From assembly GCF_024281235.1 (NCBI RefSeq), contig NZ_JAHWXY010000005.1, positions 1-64,000 on the forward strand: 64,000 nucleotides of DNA, read 5' to 3'. Of this stretch, positions 50,529 through 59,426 are shown piece after piece. Made by a program: the position numbers and the translations under genes. Source of the DNA: Shinella daejeonensis (lineage in GTDB: Bacteria > Pseudomonadota > Alphaproteobacteria > Rhizobiales > Rhizobiaceae). The notes beneath the pieces were generated by a model that was not told the origin of the DNA, searched no databases, and worked only from the letters and a program-made list of their open reading frames with translations. Within the stretch, counting starts at the first letter, position 1. Each line of letters opens with the position of its first letter.

Positions 50529-51517
50529 TGCCGACCGTCGCCCCGCTCGATATCGAGGGCCATGTGCTCTCCGCCGCCTTTCTGGGCGACATTCCGTTCT
50601 TCGCCGCCGCCAGCGGCGCCATTCACCGGCTGGATCACGGTCATAAGGTGACCGAGGCCCATGAAGGGCTGCTTGCCTGCGCGCGCGACGGGGCGAGCAA
50701 TACGCTCGTCACCGGCGGCGAGGATGGCCGTGTACTGCGCATTGCCGCCGATGGCTCGGTCGAGGAACTGGCCAGCGTTCCCCGCAAATGGATTTCGGTC
50801 GTGGCCGCCGGGCCGCAAGGCGCCGTTGCCTTCGCCGAAGGCCGCACAGGCCGGGTTCGCCTCGCCGATGGCACCGTCAGGGAGTTTCCCGAAGCCCGGA
50901 CGGTGGAAGGTCTCGCCTTCGCGCCCAAGGGTCTGCGGATCGGCGTGGCACGCTACAATGGCGCGTCATTGCACTGGGTGGCCGCGGCTTCGCCGCCTGT
51001 CGACCTCGAATGGAAGGGGGCGCATAACGCCGTCACCTTCTCGCCCGACGGTCGCTTCCTCGTGACCAGCATGCAGGAAAATGCGCTGCACGGCTGGAAA
51101 CTCGACAGCAAGCCGGATGCCGATACGCGCCACATGCGCATGACCGGTTATCCGGCGAAGGTGAAATCGCTGTCCTGGTCGGCCAGGGGAAAATGGCTGG
51201 CCTCGTCCGGCGCACCGGCGGCAATCGTCTGGCCTTTCTCCTCCAAGGACGGGCCGATGGGCAAAGCCCCGCTGGAACTTGGCACCCGTGGCGAGGTGAT
51301 GGTCACCGCCGTCGCCTGTCATCCGGTCGAGGATGTGGTCGCCATCGGCTATTCGGACGGGATGGTGCTGGCCGCCCGCTTCACCGACAGCCGCGAGGTA
51401 CTGCTGCGAAGACCCGGCAAGGGCGCTATCACCTCGCTTGCCTGGAGCGGTAACGGCAAGCTGCTCGCCTTCGCCAGCGAGGCGGGCGATTGCGGCGTCG
51501 TGGACATCGCCGGATAG
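50528..51517 (+). CDS. WD40 repeat protein paired with CobW
   Basis: The protein has 329 residues predicted to form a beta-propeller, with repeats such as HEGLLACARDGASNTLVTGGEDGRV, NAVTFSPDGRFLVTS and ITSLAWSGNGKLLAFASEAGD. It is translationally coupled to the CobW GTPase. This pairing is known in rhizobia; a role in metal handling is inferred from it. A strong terminator follows. Confidence 0.85.
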   Translation: MPTVAPLDIEGHVLSAAFLGDIPFFAAASGAIHRLDHGHKVTEAHEGLLACARDGASNTLVTGGEDGRVLRIAADGSVEELASVPRKWISVVAAGPQGAVAFAEGRTGRVRLADGTVREFPEARTVEGLAFAPKGLRIGVARYNGASLHWVAAASPPVDLEWKGAHNAVTFSPDGRFLVTSMQENALHGWKLDSKPDADTRHMRMTGYPAKVKSLSWSARGKWLASSGAPAAIVWPFSSKDGPMGKAPLELGTRGEVMVTAVACHPVEDVVAIGYSDGMVLAARFTDSREVLLRRPGKGAITSLAWSGNGKLLAFASEAGDCGVVDIAG

Positions 51518-51560
51518 AACCGCCGGCCATTCGACGCGATCGTGTCGGGATTTTTCAACG

Positions 51561-51596
51561 GGAAACCCGGGAGAGCACCTGCTCTCCCGGGTTTCC
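51561..51596. terminator. Bidirectional terminator after the WD40 gene
   Basis: A 16-bp perfect stem (GGAAACCCGGGAGAGC / GCTCTCCCGGGTTTCC) with loop ACCT, placed between the convergent WD40 and Gly/Asn-rich protein genes. Confidence 0.85.
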
Positions 51597-51620
51597 TCAT
51601 TCCGGCTGCCGCACGGACGA

Positions 51621-51920
51621 TCAGCGGCGACGCTTCTTGCAGCCGCAGTCACCGCTGTCCTTGCTGCTGCTGTTGAGGATGCCGACCCCGTTCAGGATCC
51701 CCGACAGGTTTCCGCTCAGAACCCCGTTCAGGACGTTGGTGTTGTTGCCCTTGTTGTCGCTGAGAATGTTGCCGACACCCACGCCGACATTCGGGGCGAC
51801 AATGATGCCGCCCGTCTTGTTGCCGAGGATGCCGAGGCCGAGCAGGCCGCCGGCGGAAGCCTGGCCGGCAAAAGCGACAACCGCGACGGTGGCGATGATG
51901 AGGGTCCGGGTCTTCTGCAT
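51621..51920 (-). CDS. Secreted Gly/Asn-rich protein with CxC-basic tail
   Basis: This 99-residue protein starts at ATG 51920 with GGAGAGA upstream. A signal peptide (MQKTRTLIIATVAVVAFAGQASA) is followed by a low-complexity repetitive region of LGILGN, LNGVLSGN, LSGILNGVGILN type, then CGCKKRRR at the end. The repeats of hydrophobic-Gly-Asn resemble self-assembling surface proteins. No known family. Divergent from the beta-barrel gene. Confidence 0.65.
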   Translation of the reverse strand: MQKTRTLIIATVAVVAFAGQASAGGLLGLGILGNKTGGIIVAPNVGVGVGNILSDNKGNNTNVLNGVLSGNLSGILNGVGILNSSSKDSGDCGCKKRRR

Positions 51921-52168
51921 GGTCTCTCTCCTTAGGTTGTGCGATCCATTTCGCACAACCGAGAGTATATGTGATGCAGATTTACTCAACCGCTTTCCCG
52001 GATCATAGGAAACAGTTAACCATAACGTAGACAAGTTTAACGATTTACTATGAAATACTCTCATTGCGGGAAATTTATCCATAGAGAACCAATAATGCTA
52101 CCCATGGTAGTTTATTAACCATCTTCCCGCAGGATTTCCTCCCGGAGACACGGAAGGAAATCGCGGCC

Positions 52169-53341
52169 ATGCGGGTGAACGGCGGTGTGATGGGGATGAT
52201 GCTGGCCTTCGCGGCAAGCACTTCGGTGCAGGCCGAGCCGGCAGTGAACTACCATTACAGCGTGGGCGGTGGCGGCAGTTCGAACATCTTCCAGGACACG
52301 ACAGCCTTGTCCGCCGGCTATGGCGAGACCAGGCTTGGATTGCGTGGCACCCTGGAACTGGAAGATTCCGGTTTCGACTATGCTATCTCCGCAAGTGGAC
52401 GCCGCGTGCCGCGCTATCGCTTTGCCGACCAGCAGACCATCGGGGTCGAAAGCGGTTACCGTCGGGATCTTGCCGGGGACATCTCCCTGACGCTGAAGGG
52501 CGGCCTCGAATATCGCCGCAGCGGCGATGTCTTCCTCGCTCTTCCCGGCGCGCTTATCGGCTATCGCAAGACGGATGTCGCTCATGCGGCGAGCGCCGGC
52601 CTTTCCGTCGAACGCGGCGGCGGAAAGAGCCATTTCACCGCCGCCTTTTCAGGTCTGGATCGTCATCGCGCACGTTTCACCCTTGCCGCCCTGCGTCCGA
52701 CGCAACTGGAAGCCGACGAAAACCTGCTGGACATGACCGCTGGCCATATCCGCCCTCTCCTCGGCGGAGAGATCGGAGCGACAGTGCAGTATCGCGCCAG
52801 CCTCATCGCAAGCGGCGAACGGGAACGCCACGACCGCTTTCCCGCGCAAGCCCTGCGCGGTTCCCTCGCCTACGGCCGCCAGATCGGCGACAGCCTGACG
52901 CTGCTGGGAGAAATCGGCGTCGTGAATGTCGACAGCGATTATCTCGGCAAGAGCGTGCGCCGTATGCGCCCCTTTCTCAAGGCCGAGGCGACCTGGCGGC
53001 CGCGCGAGGGACTGGCCCTGACCGCGCGGTTCGGCGAGGATACGCGCTTTTCCGATCTGGACGATGCGCTAGGCGAGCATGTCCGCAGCGCCGGCCTTTC
53101 CATCGAGACCGCCCTGACGGATCGCCTGAAGGCGGGCCTCGCCTTCGAACAGGCGGATAGCGACTGGCTCTATTATGCCTATGGCACGCGCACCCGCACG
53201 CTGGCTGCGACGCTGACCCTCGGGTTCGACGACAGGCATGCTCTCCTCCTCGAATACAGCCGCCTCATGCGGCGCGAAAGCGACCGGGCGGCGGACTTCA
53301 GGAGCGATGCCCTGACCGCGCGGATCGCCGGCGCTTTCTGA
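52169..53341 (+). CDS. Putative outer membrane beta-barrel protein
   Basis: The protein has 390 residues from ATG 52169, with a signal peptide ending SVQAEP. The mature part is a series of amphipathic beta-strands (ETRLGLRGTLELEDSGFDYAISASGRR; LSLTLKGGLEYRR style) and ends in Phe, as outer membrane proteins do. It fits the outer membrane beta-barrel families of rhizobia. Substrate or partner unknown. Confidence 0.65.
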   Translation: MRVNGGVMGMMLAFAASTSVQAEPAVNYHYSVGGGGSSNIFQDTTALSAGYGETRLGLRGTLELEDSGFDYAISASGRRVPRYRFADQQTIGVESGYRRDLAGDISLTLKGGLEYRRSGDVFLALPGALIGYRKTDVAHAASAGLSVERGGGKSHFTAAFSGLDRHRARFTLAALRPTQLEADENLLDMTAGHIRPLLGGEIGATVQYRASLIASGERERHDRFPAQALRGSLAYGRQIGDSLTLLGEIGVVNVDSDYLGKSVRRMRPFLKAEATWRPREGLALTARFGEDTRFSDLDDALGEHVRSAGLSIETALTDRLKAGLAFEQADSDWLYYAYGTRTRTLAATLTLGFDDRHALLLEYSRLMRRESDRAADFRSDALTARIAGAF

Positions 53342-53423
53342 ATTCCCGGCACGCTCGCCCGGCATTTCCGGATCGAAGGGGTCCGATCGTCCGCCGCCGC
53401 TTGCGCCTGCGGGCGGCGAAGGG

Positions 53424-54017
53424 TCACATCGCCATCCTGTCCTGCCTTCCAAGGGACGACAGGCGCGTCCCGTTCGCAACCAGCATTCCCGCCCCACCTT
53501 CCAGCCATCCTTCACGCAATTCCAGCGCAAGAAAACGATGGCGCTCGAAAGGAGCCGGCATGACGAAATGACCGGCGTTCTCGGCGAAAAAGCCAAACCG
53601 CTGGTAATAGCCGGGGTCGCCCACGAGGAATACGGCGCCGTGCCCCCTGTCGCGGGCCTCCCGGAGCGCCGCGCGGATCAATGCGCCGCCGATTCCCCTG
53701 CCCGCATTCTCCGGGCAAACCGCAAGCGGGCCGAGCAGCAATGCCGGCACGGCCTCGCCATCGCCGCCGACGCCGGCCGCGATATGCCACAACCGGACCG
53801 TTCCGATGACACGATGCTCCGGATCGCGCGCGACCAGCGCCAGCCCTTCAGCAGGCAGGCGGCCAAAGCGCAGCTTTTCCGAGGACTTGCCAAACCGGCC
53901 TTCGCCCATGGCGCGATCGAGCAGGCGCTCCCGCGCGACCACGTCGCCGGCGTTTTCGGCATCGATCGTGAAGGTCTCCGCGAAGAGCGCGCGAACAGAC
54001 TCAAGAACAGCGGCCAT
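53424..54017 (-). CDS. GNAT family N-acetyltransferase (YhbS-like)
   Basis: The protein has 197 residues. The acetyl-CoA loop is ENAGRGIGGALIRAALREARDRG, and GDPGYYQRFGF is typical of the YhbS group. Substrate unknown. Convergent with the beta-barrel gene. Confidence 0.88.
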   Translation of the reverse strand: MAAVLESVRALFAETFTIDAENAGDVVARERLLDRAMGEGRFGKSSEKLRFGRLPAEGLALVARDPEHRVIGTVRLWHIAAGVGGDGEAVPALLLGPLAVCPENAGRGIGGALIRAALREARDRGHGAVFLVGDPGYYQRFGFFAENAGHFVMPAPFERHRFLALELREGWLEGGAGMLVANGTRLSSLGRQDRMAM

Positions 54018-54102
54018 CCCGGCCTCCTCTGCCCAAAACCGTTTCAGACGGCGTCCGATGAAGGGATGTACGGCGCTTGCCTCGCAGCGGAAGCGCCGTC
54101 GT

Positions 54103-55236
54103 TCAGATGACGTAAGCCTTCAGCGGTTCGAAACCGTTGAAGGCGACGGCCGAATAGGTCGTCGTATAGGCTCCGGCGCCCTCGATCAGCACCTCATCGC
54201 CGATCGAAAGGGTGACCGGCAGCGGATACATGTTCTTCTCATAGAGCACGTCGGCCGAATCGCAGGTCGGCCCTGCGAGCACACAGGGTTCCATCCGGTC
54301 CTCGTCGCGCGGCGTGCGGATCGGATAGCGGATCGCCTCGTCCATGGTTTCGGCGAGGCCGCCGAACTTGCCAATATCGAGGAAGACCCAGCGATGGCTG
54401 TCGTTATCCGACTTCTTCGAGACGAGAACGACCTCCGCCTTGATCACGCCGGCGTTGCCCACCATGCCGCGGCCGGGCTCGATGATGGTTTCGGGGATAC
54501 GGTTGCCGAAATGCTTCTTCAGCGCCGCGAAGATCGCCTTGCCATAGGCTTCGGCCGTCGGCACGTCGCGGAGATATTTGGTCGGGAACCCGCCGCCCAT
54601 GTTGACCATCTTCAGTTCGATGCCCTGCTTGGCGAGTGAGACGAAGACACGGCGGGCGTCGGCAAGCGCCGCATCCCAGGCGTCGAGCTTCGTCATCTGC
54701 GAACCGACATGGAACGAGACGCCATAGGAAACGAGACCGAGCTGATGAGCATAGACGAGAACGTCGACGGCCATCTGGGGCACGCAACCGAACTTGCGCG
54801 ACAACGGCCATTCCGCGCCCTCGCCGTCCGTCAGCACGCGGCAGAAGACGCGCGCGCCCGGGGCCGCGCGGGCGATCTTCTCGACCTCTTCGTGGCTGTC
54901 GACGGCGAAAAGGCCGACGCCGAGCGCATGCGCCCTGGCGATATCGCGCTCCTTCTTGATCGTGTTGCCGTAGGAAATGCGGCGAGGCGTGGCGCCGGCG
55001 GCAAGCGCCATCTCGATTTCGGCGACGGAAGCGCAATCGAAGCTGGAATCCATGCTGGCGAGAAGCCGCAGGATTTCCGGCGCGGGGTTGGCCTTGACGG
55101 CATAATAGATGGCGCTGTCGGGCAGCGCATGACGGAACGCCGTGAAATTGTCGCGCACGACATCGAGGTCGACCACAAGGCAAGGGCCTTCGGGACGTCG
55201 GGTGGCGAGGAAATCGGCAATGCGTGCGGTGGTCAT
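54103..55236 (-). CDS. Type III PLP-dependent ornithine decarboxylase
   Basis: The protein has 377 residues from ATG 55236; the open frame continues upstream through the leader without looking like protein. The PLP lysine is Lys48 in YYAVKANP, HVGSQ is the phosphate/ring contact and GPTCDSADV carries the catalytic Cys. It matches the short ornithine (or ornithine/lysine) decarboxylases of Alphaproteobacteria that make putrescine. A long untranslated leader precedes it. Confidence 0.9.
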   Translation of the reverse strand: MTTARIADFLATRRPEGPCLVVDLDVVRDNFTAFRHALPDSAIYYAVKANPAPEILRLLASMDSSFDCASVAEIEMALAAGATPRRISYGNTIKKERDIARAHALGVGLFAVDSHEEVEKIARAAPGARVFCRVLTDGEGAEWPLSRKFGCVPQMAVDVLVYAHQLGLVSYGVSFHVGSQMTKLDAWDAALADARRVFVSLAKQGIELKMVNMGGGFPTKYLRDVPTAEAYGKAIFAALKKHFGNRIPETIIEPGRGMVGNAGVIKAEVVLVSKKSDNDSHRWVFLDIGKFGGLAETMDEAIRYPIRTPRDEDRMEPCVLAGPTCDSADVLYEKNMYPLPVTLSIGDEVLIEGAGAYTTTYSAVAFNGFEPLKAYVI

Positions 55237-55560
55237 GGCGGTGTTTCCCTGATCCAGACTGCTCCGGAAAACCGGAGGACAAAGGGCATATGCGATCACG
55301 CTCTGGAACCAGCCGGTGGAGACCCCGGAACCAGACGTGCGCATGCTGCGCGAACGATGGATCGAAGCCCGCCTAGGCTTCAATCCGGCTTTGTCTGCCA
55401 TGGATTGGTGGGAAAACCCGACCGCACGTCCGGCAATGAAGGTGTGCCTCTTCAGTAACGCCGACGGATGGAAAGTCGACAGAGACCAGAAAGGCCCGCA
55501 CCGTCGTTGCTTCAAGGTGTCCTCAACTTTTCCGGTTGGCCGGAAGAGCGACTGGAGCGG
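55237..55560 (-). ncRNA. Probable speF-type leader of ornithine decarboxylase
   Basis: More than 300 bases before the odc start hold no gene but several stem-loops, such as CTCCGG-AAAA-CCGGAG (55262-55277) 25 bases from the ATG, and AAGGCCCG near 55493 with GTGCGGGCC. The speF RNA motif is known upstream of alphaproteobacterial ornithine decarboxylase genes. The match is by location and stem content; boundaries are approximate. Confidence 0.5.
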
Positions 55561-55780
55561 TTAGGTCCAGGTACCTTACCGATGATCCTCACCAAATCGA
55601 GGGTCGGCGGACACCCACAGGCACGTGCGACTTTGGGCAAATCGGGAGATAGGAAAATTCCCTGTCGCAATCAAGCGTTTTTTGCCGCCCGCTATTGAAA
55701 AATCATGGCCGGCCGCGACAATCGCCCGACAGGCCTCACCCCGCGCCGCATACCCGGCGCCAACAATCGAGTGGAAACCC
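55561..55780. other. Intergenic region between odc leader and LysR gene
   Basis: About 220 bases containing the divergent promoters. No gene is seen; a 76-codon frame at 55468-55698 on the plus strand shows no coding signs. Confidence 0.5.
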
Positions 55781-56686
55781 ATGGACACCCTGACCCGCAT
55801 CCGCGCTTTCATCGACGTCGTGGATGCCGAAGGCTTTTCCGCCGCCTCGCGCAAGACCGGCCGTTCGAAGGCCCTGCTTTCCAAATATGTGCGCGAACTC
55901 GAGGATGACCTCGGAGCGCTGCTCATCAATCGCACGACGCGCCAGTTCTCGATGACGGAAGCCGGCCACATCTATTATCGCACCGCGTCGGATATCCTGA
56001 AGGAGATCGATAATCTCGCCGATCTCGTGCGCAAGAACAACACCGACCTGCGCGGGCGGCTGAAGGTTTCCGCGCCGCGAACCTTCGTCGATGCCGAAAT
56101 CGGCCAGTCGCTGATCGATTTCGGCAAGGAACACCCGGAATTGTCACTGGAAGTCGTGGCGGACGATCGCTTCGTGGATCTCGTGGAGGAAGGGTTCGAT
56201 ATCGCGATCCGTATCACCCGGCTGGAGGATTCCGCCCTGATCGCCCGCAAGCTCTGCGATTTCCACCTCACGGTCTGCGCCTCGCCGGAACTGCTCGAAC
56301 AGATCGGCTCGATCGACCATCCATCGGCGCTTTCCCGCCTGCCCTGCATTATCGACACCAACGGCAAGTCCTATAACAACTGGCGTTTCGTCGATGAAAA
56401 GGGGCAGAGTTTCAGCGTGCCCGTCAGCGGCCAGATCGAAGTCAACAGTCCGATAGCCAGCGTCCGCGCCGCCATAAGCGGCATCGGCATCACCCAGGCG
56501 CCGGCCTTCATCACCCGCAGCTATATCGATTCGGGCGCGCTGATCCCGCTGCTGGAAGATTTTCGGCCCACCGATCGCGGCATCTACGCGATCTATCCGC
56601 ATCGGCGCTACCTGCCCGCGAAGGTCAGGACACTCGTGGACTTTCTTTCGAACTGGTTCCGGCGCAATGCCGGCGTCGAGAAATGA
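55781..56686 (+). CDS. LysR family transcriptional regulator
   Basis: The protein has 301 residues from ATG 55781. The N-terminal HTH is typical (FIDVVDAEGFSAASRKTGRSKALLSKYVRELEDDLG), followed by a type 2 periplasmic-binding domain. It is close to the group annotated as DNA-binding regulators AaeR/CrgA-like. Targets unknown. Confidence 0.9.
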   Translation: MDTLTRIRAFIDVVDAEGFSAASRKTGRSKALLSKYVRELEDDLGALLINRTTRQFSMTEAGHIYYRTASDILKEIDNLADLVRKNNTDLRGRLKVSAPRTFVDAEIGQSLIDFGKEHPELSLEVVADDRFVDLVEEGFDIAIRITRLEDSALIARKLCDFHLTVCASPELLEQIGSIDHPSALSRLPCIIDTNGKSYNNWRFVDEKGQSFSVPVSGQIEVNSPIASVRAAISGIGITQAPAFITRSYIDSGALIPLLEDFRPTDRGIYAIYPHRRYLPAKVRTLVDFLSNWFRRNAGVEK

Positions 56687-56767
56687 AACGGCTTGCCGAG
56701 AATCCCAATTCCGACCCATTTGCAGGGCATTGAAGCTTGCGATTCGTCGCTCCACCCGCCGGGATCC

Positions 56768-57415
56768 ATGATCATGAAGCGCCTTTTGCCGGTCGTTGCC
56801 GGTCTTTCCCTCCTTGCGCCCGCCGTCGCCGCCGCGCATCCGCATATTTTCGCCGAGGCCCGGCTGGAAGTCGTGGCGGGAGAGGGCGGCACGGTCACGG
56901 AGCTGCGCAACGTCTGGCGCTTCGACGAGATGTTCTCCGCCAGCGTCGTGATGGATTTCGATACGAACTCCAATCTCCAGCTCGACGCCGATGAACTGGC
57001 GGAAATCGGCCGGACGGTTCTCGAATCGCTTGAAGAATTCAGCTATTACACGTCGATCACCGAAGACGGAAAGGCCATAAAGGTCGCCAAGCCGGACACC
57101 ATCCATGTGGATTACAAGGATGGCCAGCTCCTGATGTTCTTCACGCTGAAACCCGCCGAGAACATGCCGCTAAAGGGCAAGCTGACCTTCGGCGTCTACG
57201 ATCCCACCATGTATGCATCCATGGATTTCGTGTCGGACGACGATCTGGTGACCGTCGGGGATGAATTCACGGCCTGCCGCACGACGGTCGTGCGACCCGA
57301 TCCGGATGAGGTTCTCGCCGAAAACCAGGCAAGCCTGACGGAAGCCTTCTTCAACGACCCGATGGGCACCGACATGTCCAAGCTTTTCGCCACACGGCTG
57401 GAGGTTACATGCTGA
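56768..57415 (+). CDS. DUF1007 family periplasmic protein
   Basis: The protein has 215 residues from ATG 56768 or 56774. A signal peptide is followed by the conserved HPHIFAEARLEV start of the mature part, and FTLKPAENMPLKGKLTFGVYDPTMY later on. DUF1007 proteins occur next to NicO-type metal permeases and are thought to be their periplasmic partners. It overlaps that gene by 7 bases. Confidence 0.88.
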   Translation: MIMKRLLPVVAGLSLLAPAVAAAHPHIFAEARLEVVAGEGGTVTELRNVWRFDEMFSASVVMDFDTNSNLQLDADELAEIGRTVLESLEEFSYYTSITEDGKAIKVAKPDTIHVDYKDGQLLMFFTLKPAENMPLKGKLTFGVYDPTMYASMDFVSDDDLVTVGDEFTACRTTVVRPDPDEVLAENQASLTEAFFNDPMGTDMSKLFATRLEVTC

Positions 57416-58386
57416 TGCGCAGGAGCGCCCTTTTCGCCACAGGTCTTGCCCTTGCCTTCGCCGCCGGCATCAGCATGGCCTATGCCCAATCGCCGCTGGG
57501 GATCGGCACTGCCGAACCGGGCCTCAATCTCGGCGGCCCCTTCGGCGGGCTTTTTGCCTGGATCAATGCCCAGCAACAGGGCTTCTACCGGATGATGACG
57601 GGCGCGCTGAAGGAAATGCGCGACAACCCCATGGCGGCCTCGACGCTCGTCTTTCTGTCATTCGCCTATGGGGTCTTCCACGCCGCCGGCCCCGGCCACG
57701 GCAAGGCCGTCATATCCTCCTACATGTTGGCAAACGAGCTGGAGCTGAAGCGTGGCGTGACGCTGTCGTTTCTTTCCGCCTTGCTGCAAGGTCTGGTCGC
57801 GATCCTGCTGGTCGGGGCGGCCTATCTGTTCCTGCGCGGCACCACCGTCTCGATGACCGACGCGACACGGGCGCTGGAAACGGCGAGCTATGCGCTGATC
57901 GCCCTTTTCGGAGCCTGGCTTCTCTATCGCAAACTGCGTCCGAGGCCACAGGAGACCGCTTCCGCGGGGCATGATCACGACAATCATCACCACCATGCCC
58001 ACGGCGAGATCTGCACGACCTGCGGCCATGCCCATGCGCCGGATCCGAGCCTCCTCAAGGGAGACCGTTTCGCGTTGCGCGAGGCATGGTCGGCCATCAT
58101 CGCGGTCGGCCTCAGACCCTGCTCCGGCGCGCTGATCGTGCTCAGCTTCGCGCTTCTCAACGGTCTTTATCTGGGCGGGATCCTGGCCGTCGTCGCCATG
58201 TCCATCGGGACGGCGATCACCGTTTCCCTCCTCGCCACGCTCGCCGTCACGGCGAAAGGAGCAGCCGTTCGTTTCGCCGGCACGGGATCGGCTGCGGCCA
58301 GGGTCGGATCCATCATCGAAATCGGCGGCGCAGCGCTTGTTCTGGTGCTCGGCCTGCTGCTGCTCGGCGCATCCCTGCAACTATAG
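57409..58386 (+). CDS. NicO-type nickel/cobalt (or zinc) transporter
   Basis: The protein has 325 residues with an N-terminal signal-like helix and six further membrane helices. Motifs are GVFHAAGPGHGKAVISSY and GLRPCSGALIVLSFAL, both typical of RcnA/NicO exporters. A His-rich cytoplasmic loop (HDHDNHHHHAHGEICTTCGH) probably binds metal. A second ATG at 57415 is possible. Pairing with DUF1007 is usual. Confidence 0.88.
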   Translation: MLMRRSALFATGLALAFAAGISMAYAQSPLGIGTAEPGLNLGGPFGGLFAWINAQQQGFYRMMTGALKEMRDNPMAASTLVFLSFAYGVFHAAGPGHGKAVISSYMLANELELKRGVTLSFLSALLQGLVAILLVGAAYLFLRGTTVSMTDATRALETASYALIALFGAWLLYRKLRPRPQETASAGHDHDNHHHHAHGEICTTCGHAHAPDPSLLKGDRFALREAWSAIIAVGLRPCSGALIVLSFALLNGLYLGGILAVVAMSIGTAITVSLLATLAVTAKGAAVRFAGTGSAAARVGSIIEIGGAALVLVLGLLLLGASLQL

Positions 58387-58389
58387 GGA

Positions 58390-58629
58390 TCAGCCGCGAT
58401 CCATCTCTTTTCCGTTCTCCCGCCGGCGCTGGTAGCGTGCCCGCAGCCAGAACAGCAGGAAGAAGCAAAGCACCAGCAAGGCCCCGAAGCCGCCGGCGAT
58501 CCAGGGCGAAAGCGCTCCGAGCAGGTTCATCGCCCGCGGCAGGAAATAGAAAGCGATCCCCGTACCGAAAAGGATCAGGAAGGCTGCAAGTGCAGCCGAA
58601 GAATTCTTGCGGTCGGAACGTTGGGTCAC
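58390..58629 (-). CDS. Hypothetical two-helix membrane protein
   Basis: This 79-residue protein has two membrane helices (LAAFLILFGTGIAFYFLPRAM and AGGFGALLVLCFFLLFWLRA) and a basic C-terminus. The start overlaps the GNAT gene stop by 4 bases, so they are co-expressed. Family unknown. Confidence 0.7.
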   Translation of the reverse strand: MTQRSDRKNSSAALAAFLILFGTGIAFYFLPRAMNLLGALSPWIAGGFGALLVLCFFLLFWLRARYQRRRENGKEMDRG

Positions 58630-59318
58630 GGCTCGCTTGCTCCGGAAGTCCCGGCGCGAATATCCTCGAGTCGCCGCTTCTGATTGCCCTGCTCATCGAA
58701 GTTGTCCGGCGCCAGCCATGCATCGAAGGCCTCGCGGACGGACGGCCACTCGCCGTCGATGATCGAAAACCACGCCGTATCCCGGTTCTCACCCTTTGAA
58801 AGCATGTGCTGGCGGAAAACGCCCTCGAAGGTAAAGCCGAGGCGGGCTGCCGTCCGCCTGCTCGCCAAGTTGTCGTTGTGGCACTTCCATTCGTAGCGGC
58901 GATAGCCGAGATCCTCGAAGACATGCCGGGCAAGCAGATAATGCGCCTCCGTGGACAGCGGCGAGCGCGCCATGCCGGGACCATGGGCGATCCCCCCGAT
59001 CTCGACGACCCCGTTCGCAGGGTCCGGCCGCATGTAATGCGCCATCCCCATGACCTCGCCGCTCGCCTTGTCGACGATCACTTCCCGCACCCAGCCGGAC
59101 GCGAGCATCTTCTGCGTCCAGGCGTCGAAATCCTCGATTCCCGCAAAATCGTCCTGCGTGAAATACAGCAGCAGCGGATTGATCGCCAGGCCGCCGAAAG
59201 CGTCCCAGAGCGCCCGCAGGTGGCTGTCGCGATCATAGGGCTCCAGACGGACGAAGCGGCCTTCGAGCGCGACGGGCGCCGGCGGCGGGCATCCTTCCCA
59301 GTTCTTGAGATCGCGCAT
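58626..59318 (-). CDS. GNAT family N-acetyltransferase (RimJ/RimL-like)
   Basis: The protein has 230 residues with GRFVRLEPYDRDSHLRALWDAF at the N-terminus and LGYRRYEWKCHNDNLASRRTAARLGFTFEG, a RimJ/RimL-type acceptor and CoA region. Substrate unknown. Confidence 0.9.
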   Translation of the reverse strand: MRDLKNWEGCPPPAPVALEGRFVRLEPYDRDSHLRALWDAFGGLAINPLLLYFTQDDFAGIEDFDAWTQKMLASGWVREVIVDKASGEVMGMAHYMRPDPANGVVEIGGIAHGPGMARSPLSTEAHYLLARHVFEDLGYRRYEWKCHNDNLASRRTAARLGFTFEGVFRQHMLSKGENRDTAWFSIIDGEWPSVREAFDAWLAPDNFDEQGNQKRRLEDIRAGTSGASEP

Positions 59319-59426
59319 GCGGGCTCCTTCCTTCGGTATCGGACCAAAGGCATAGAACAGCGGGGAACGAAGCGCAATGCGGCATGCGGGCTCGATAGGC
59401 GCTTGCAGCCGCCGGCCGGCGGCGCG

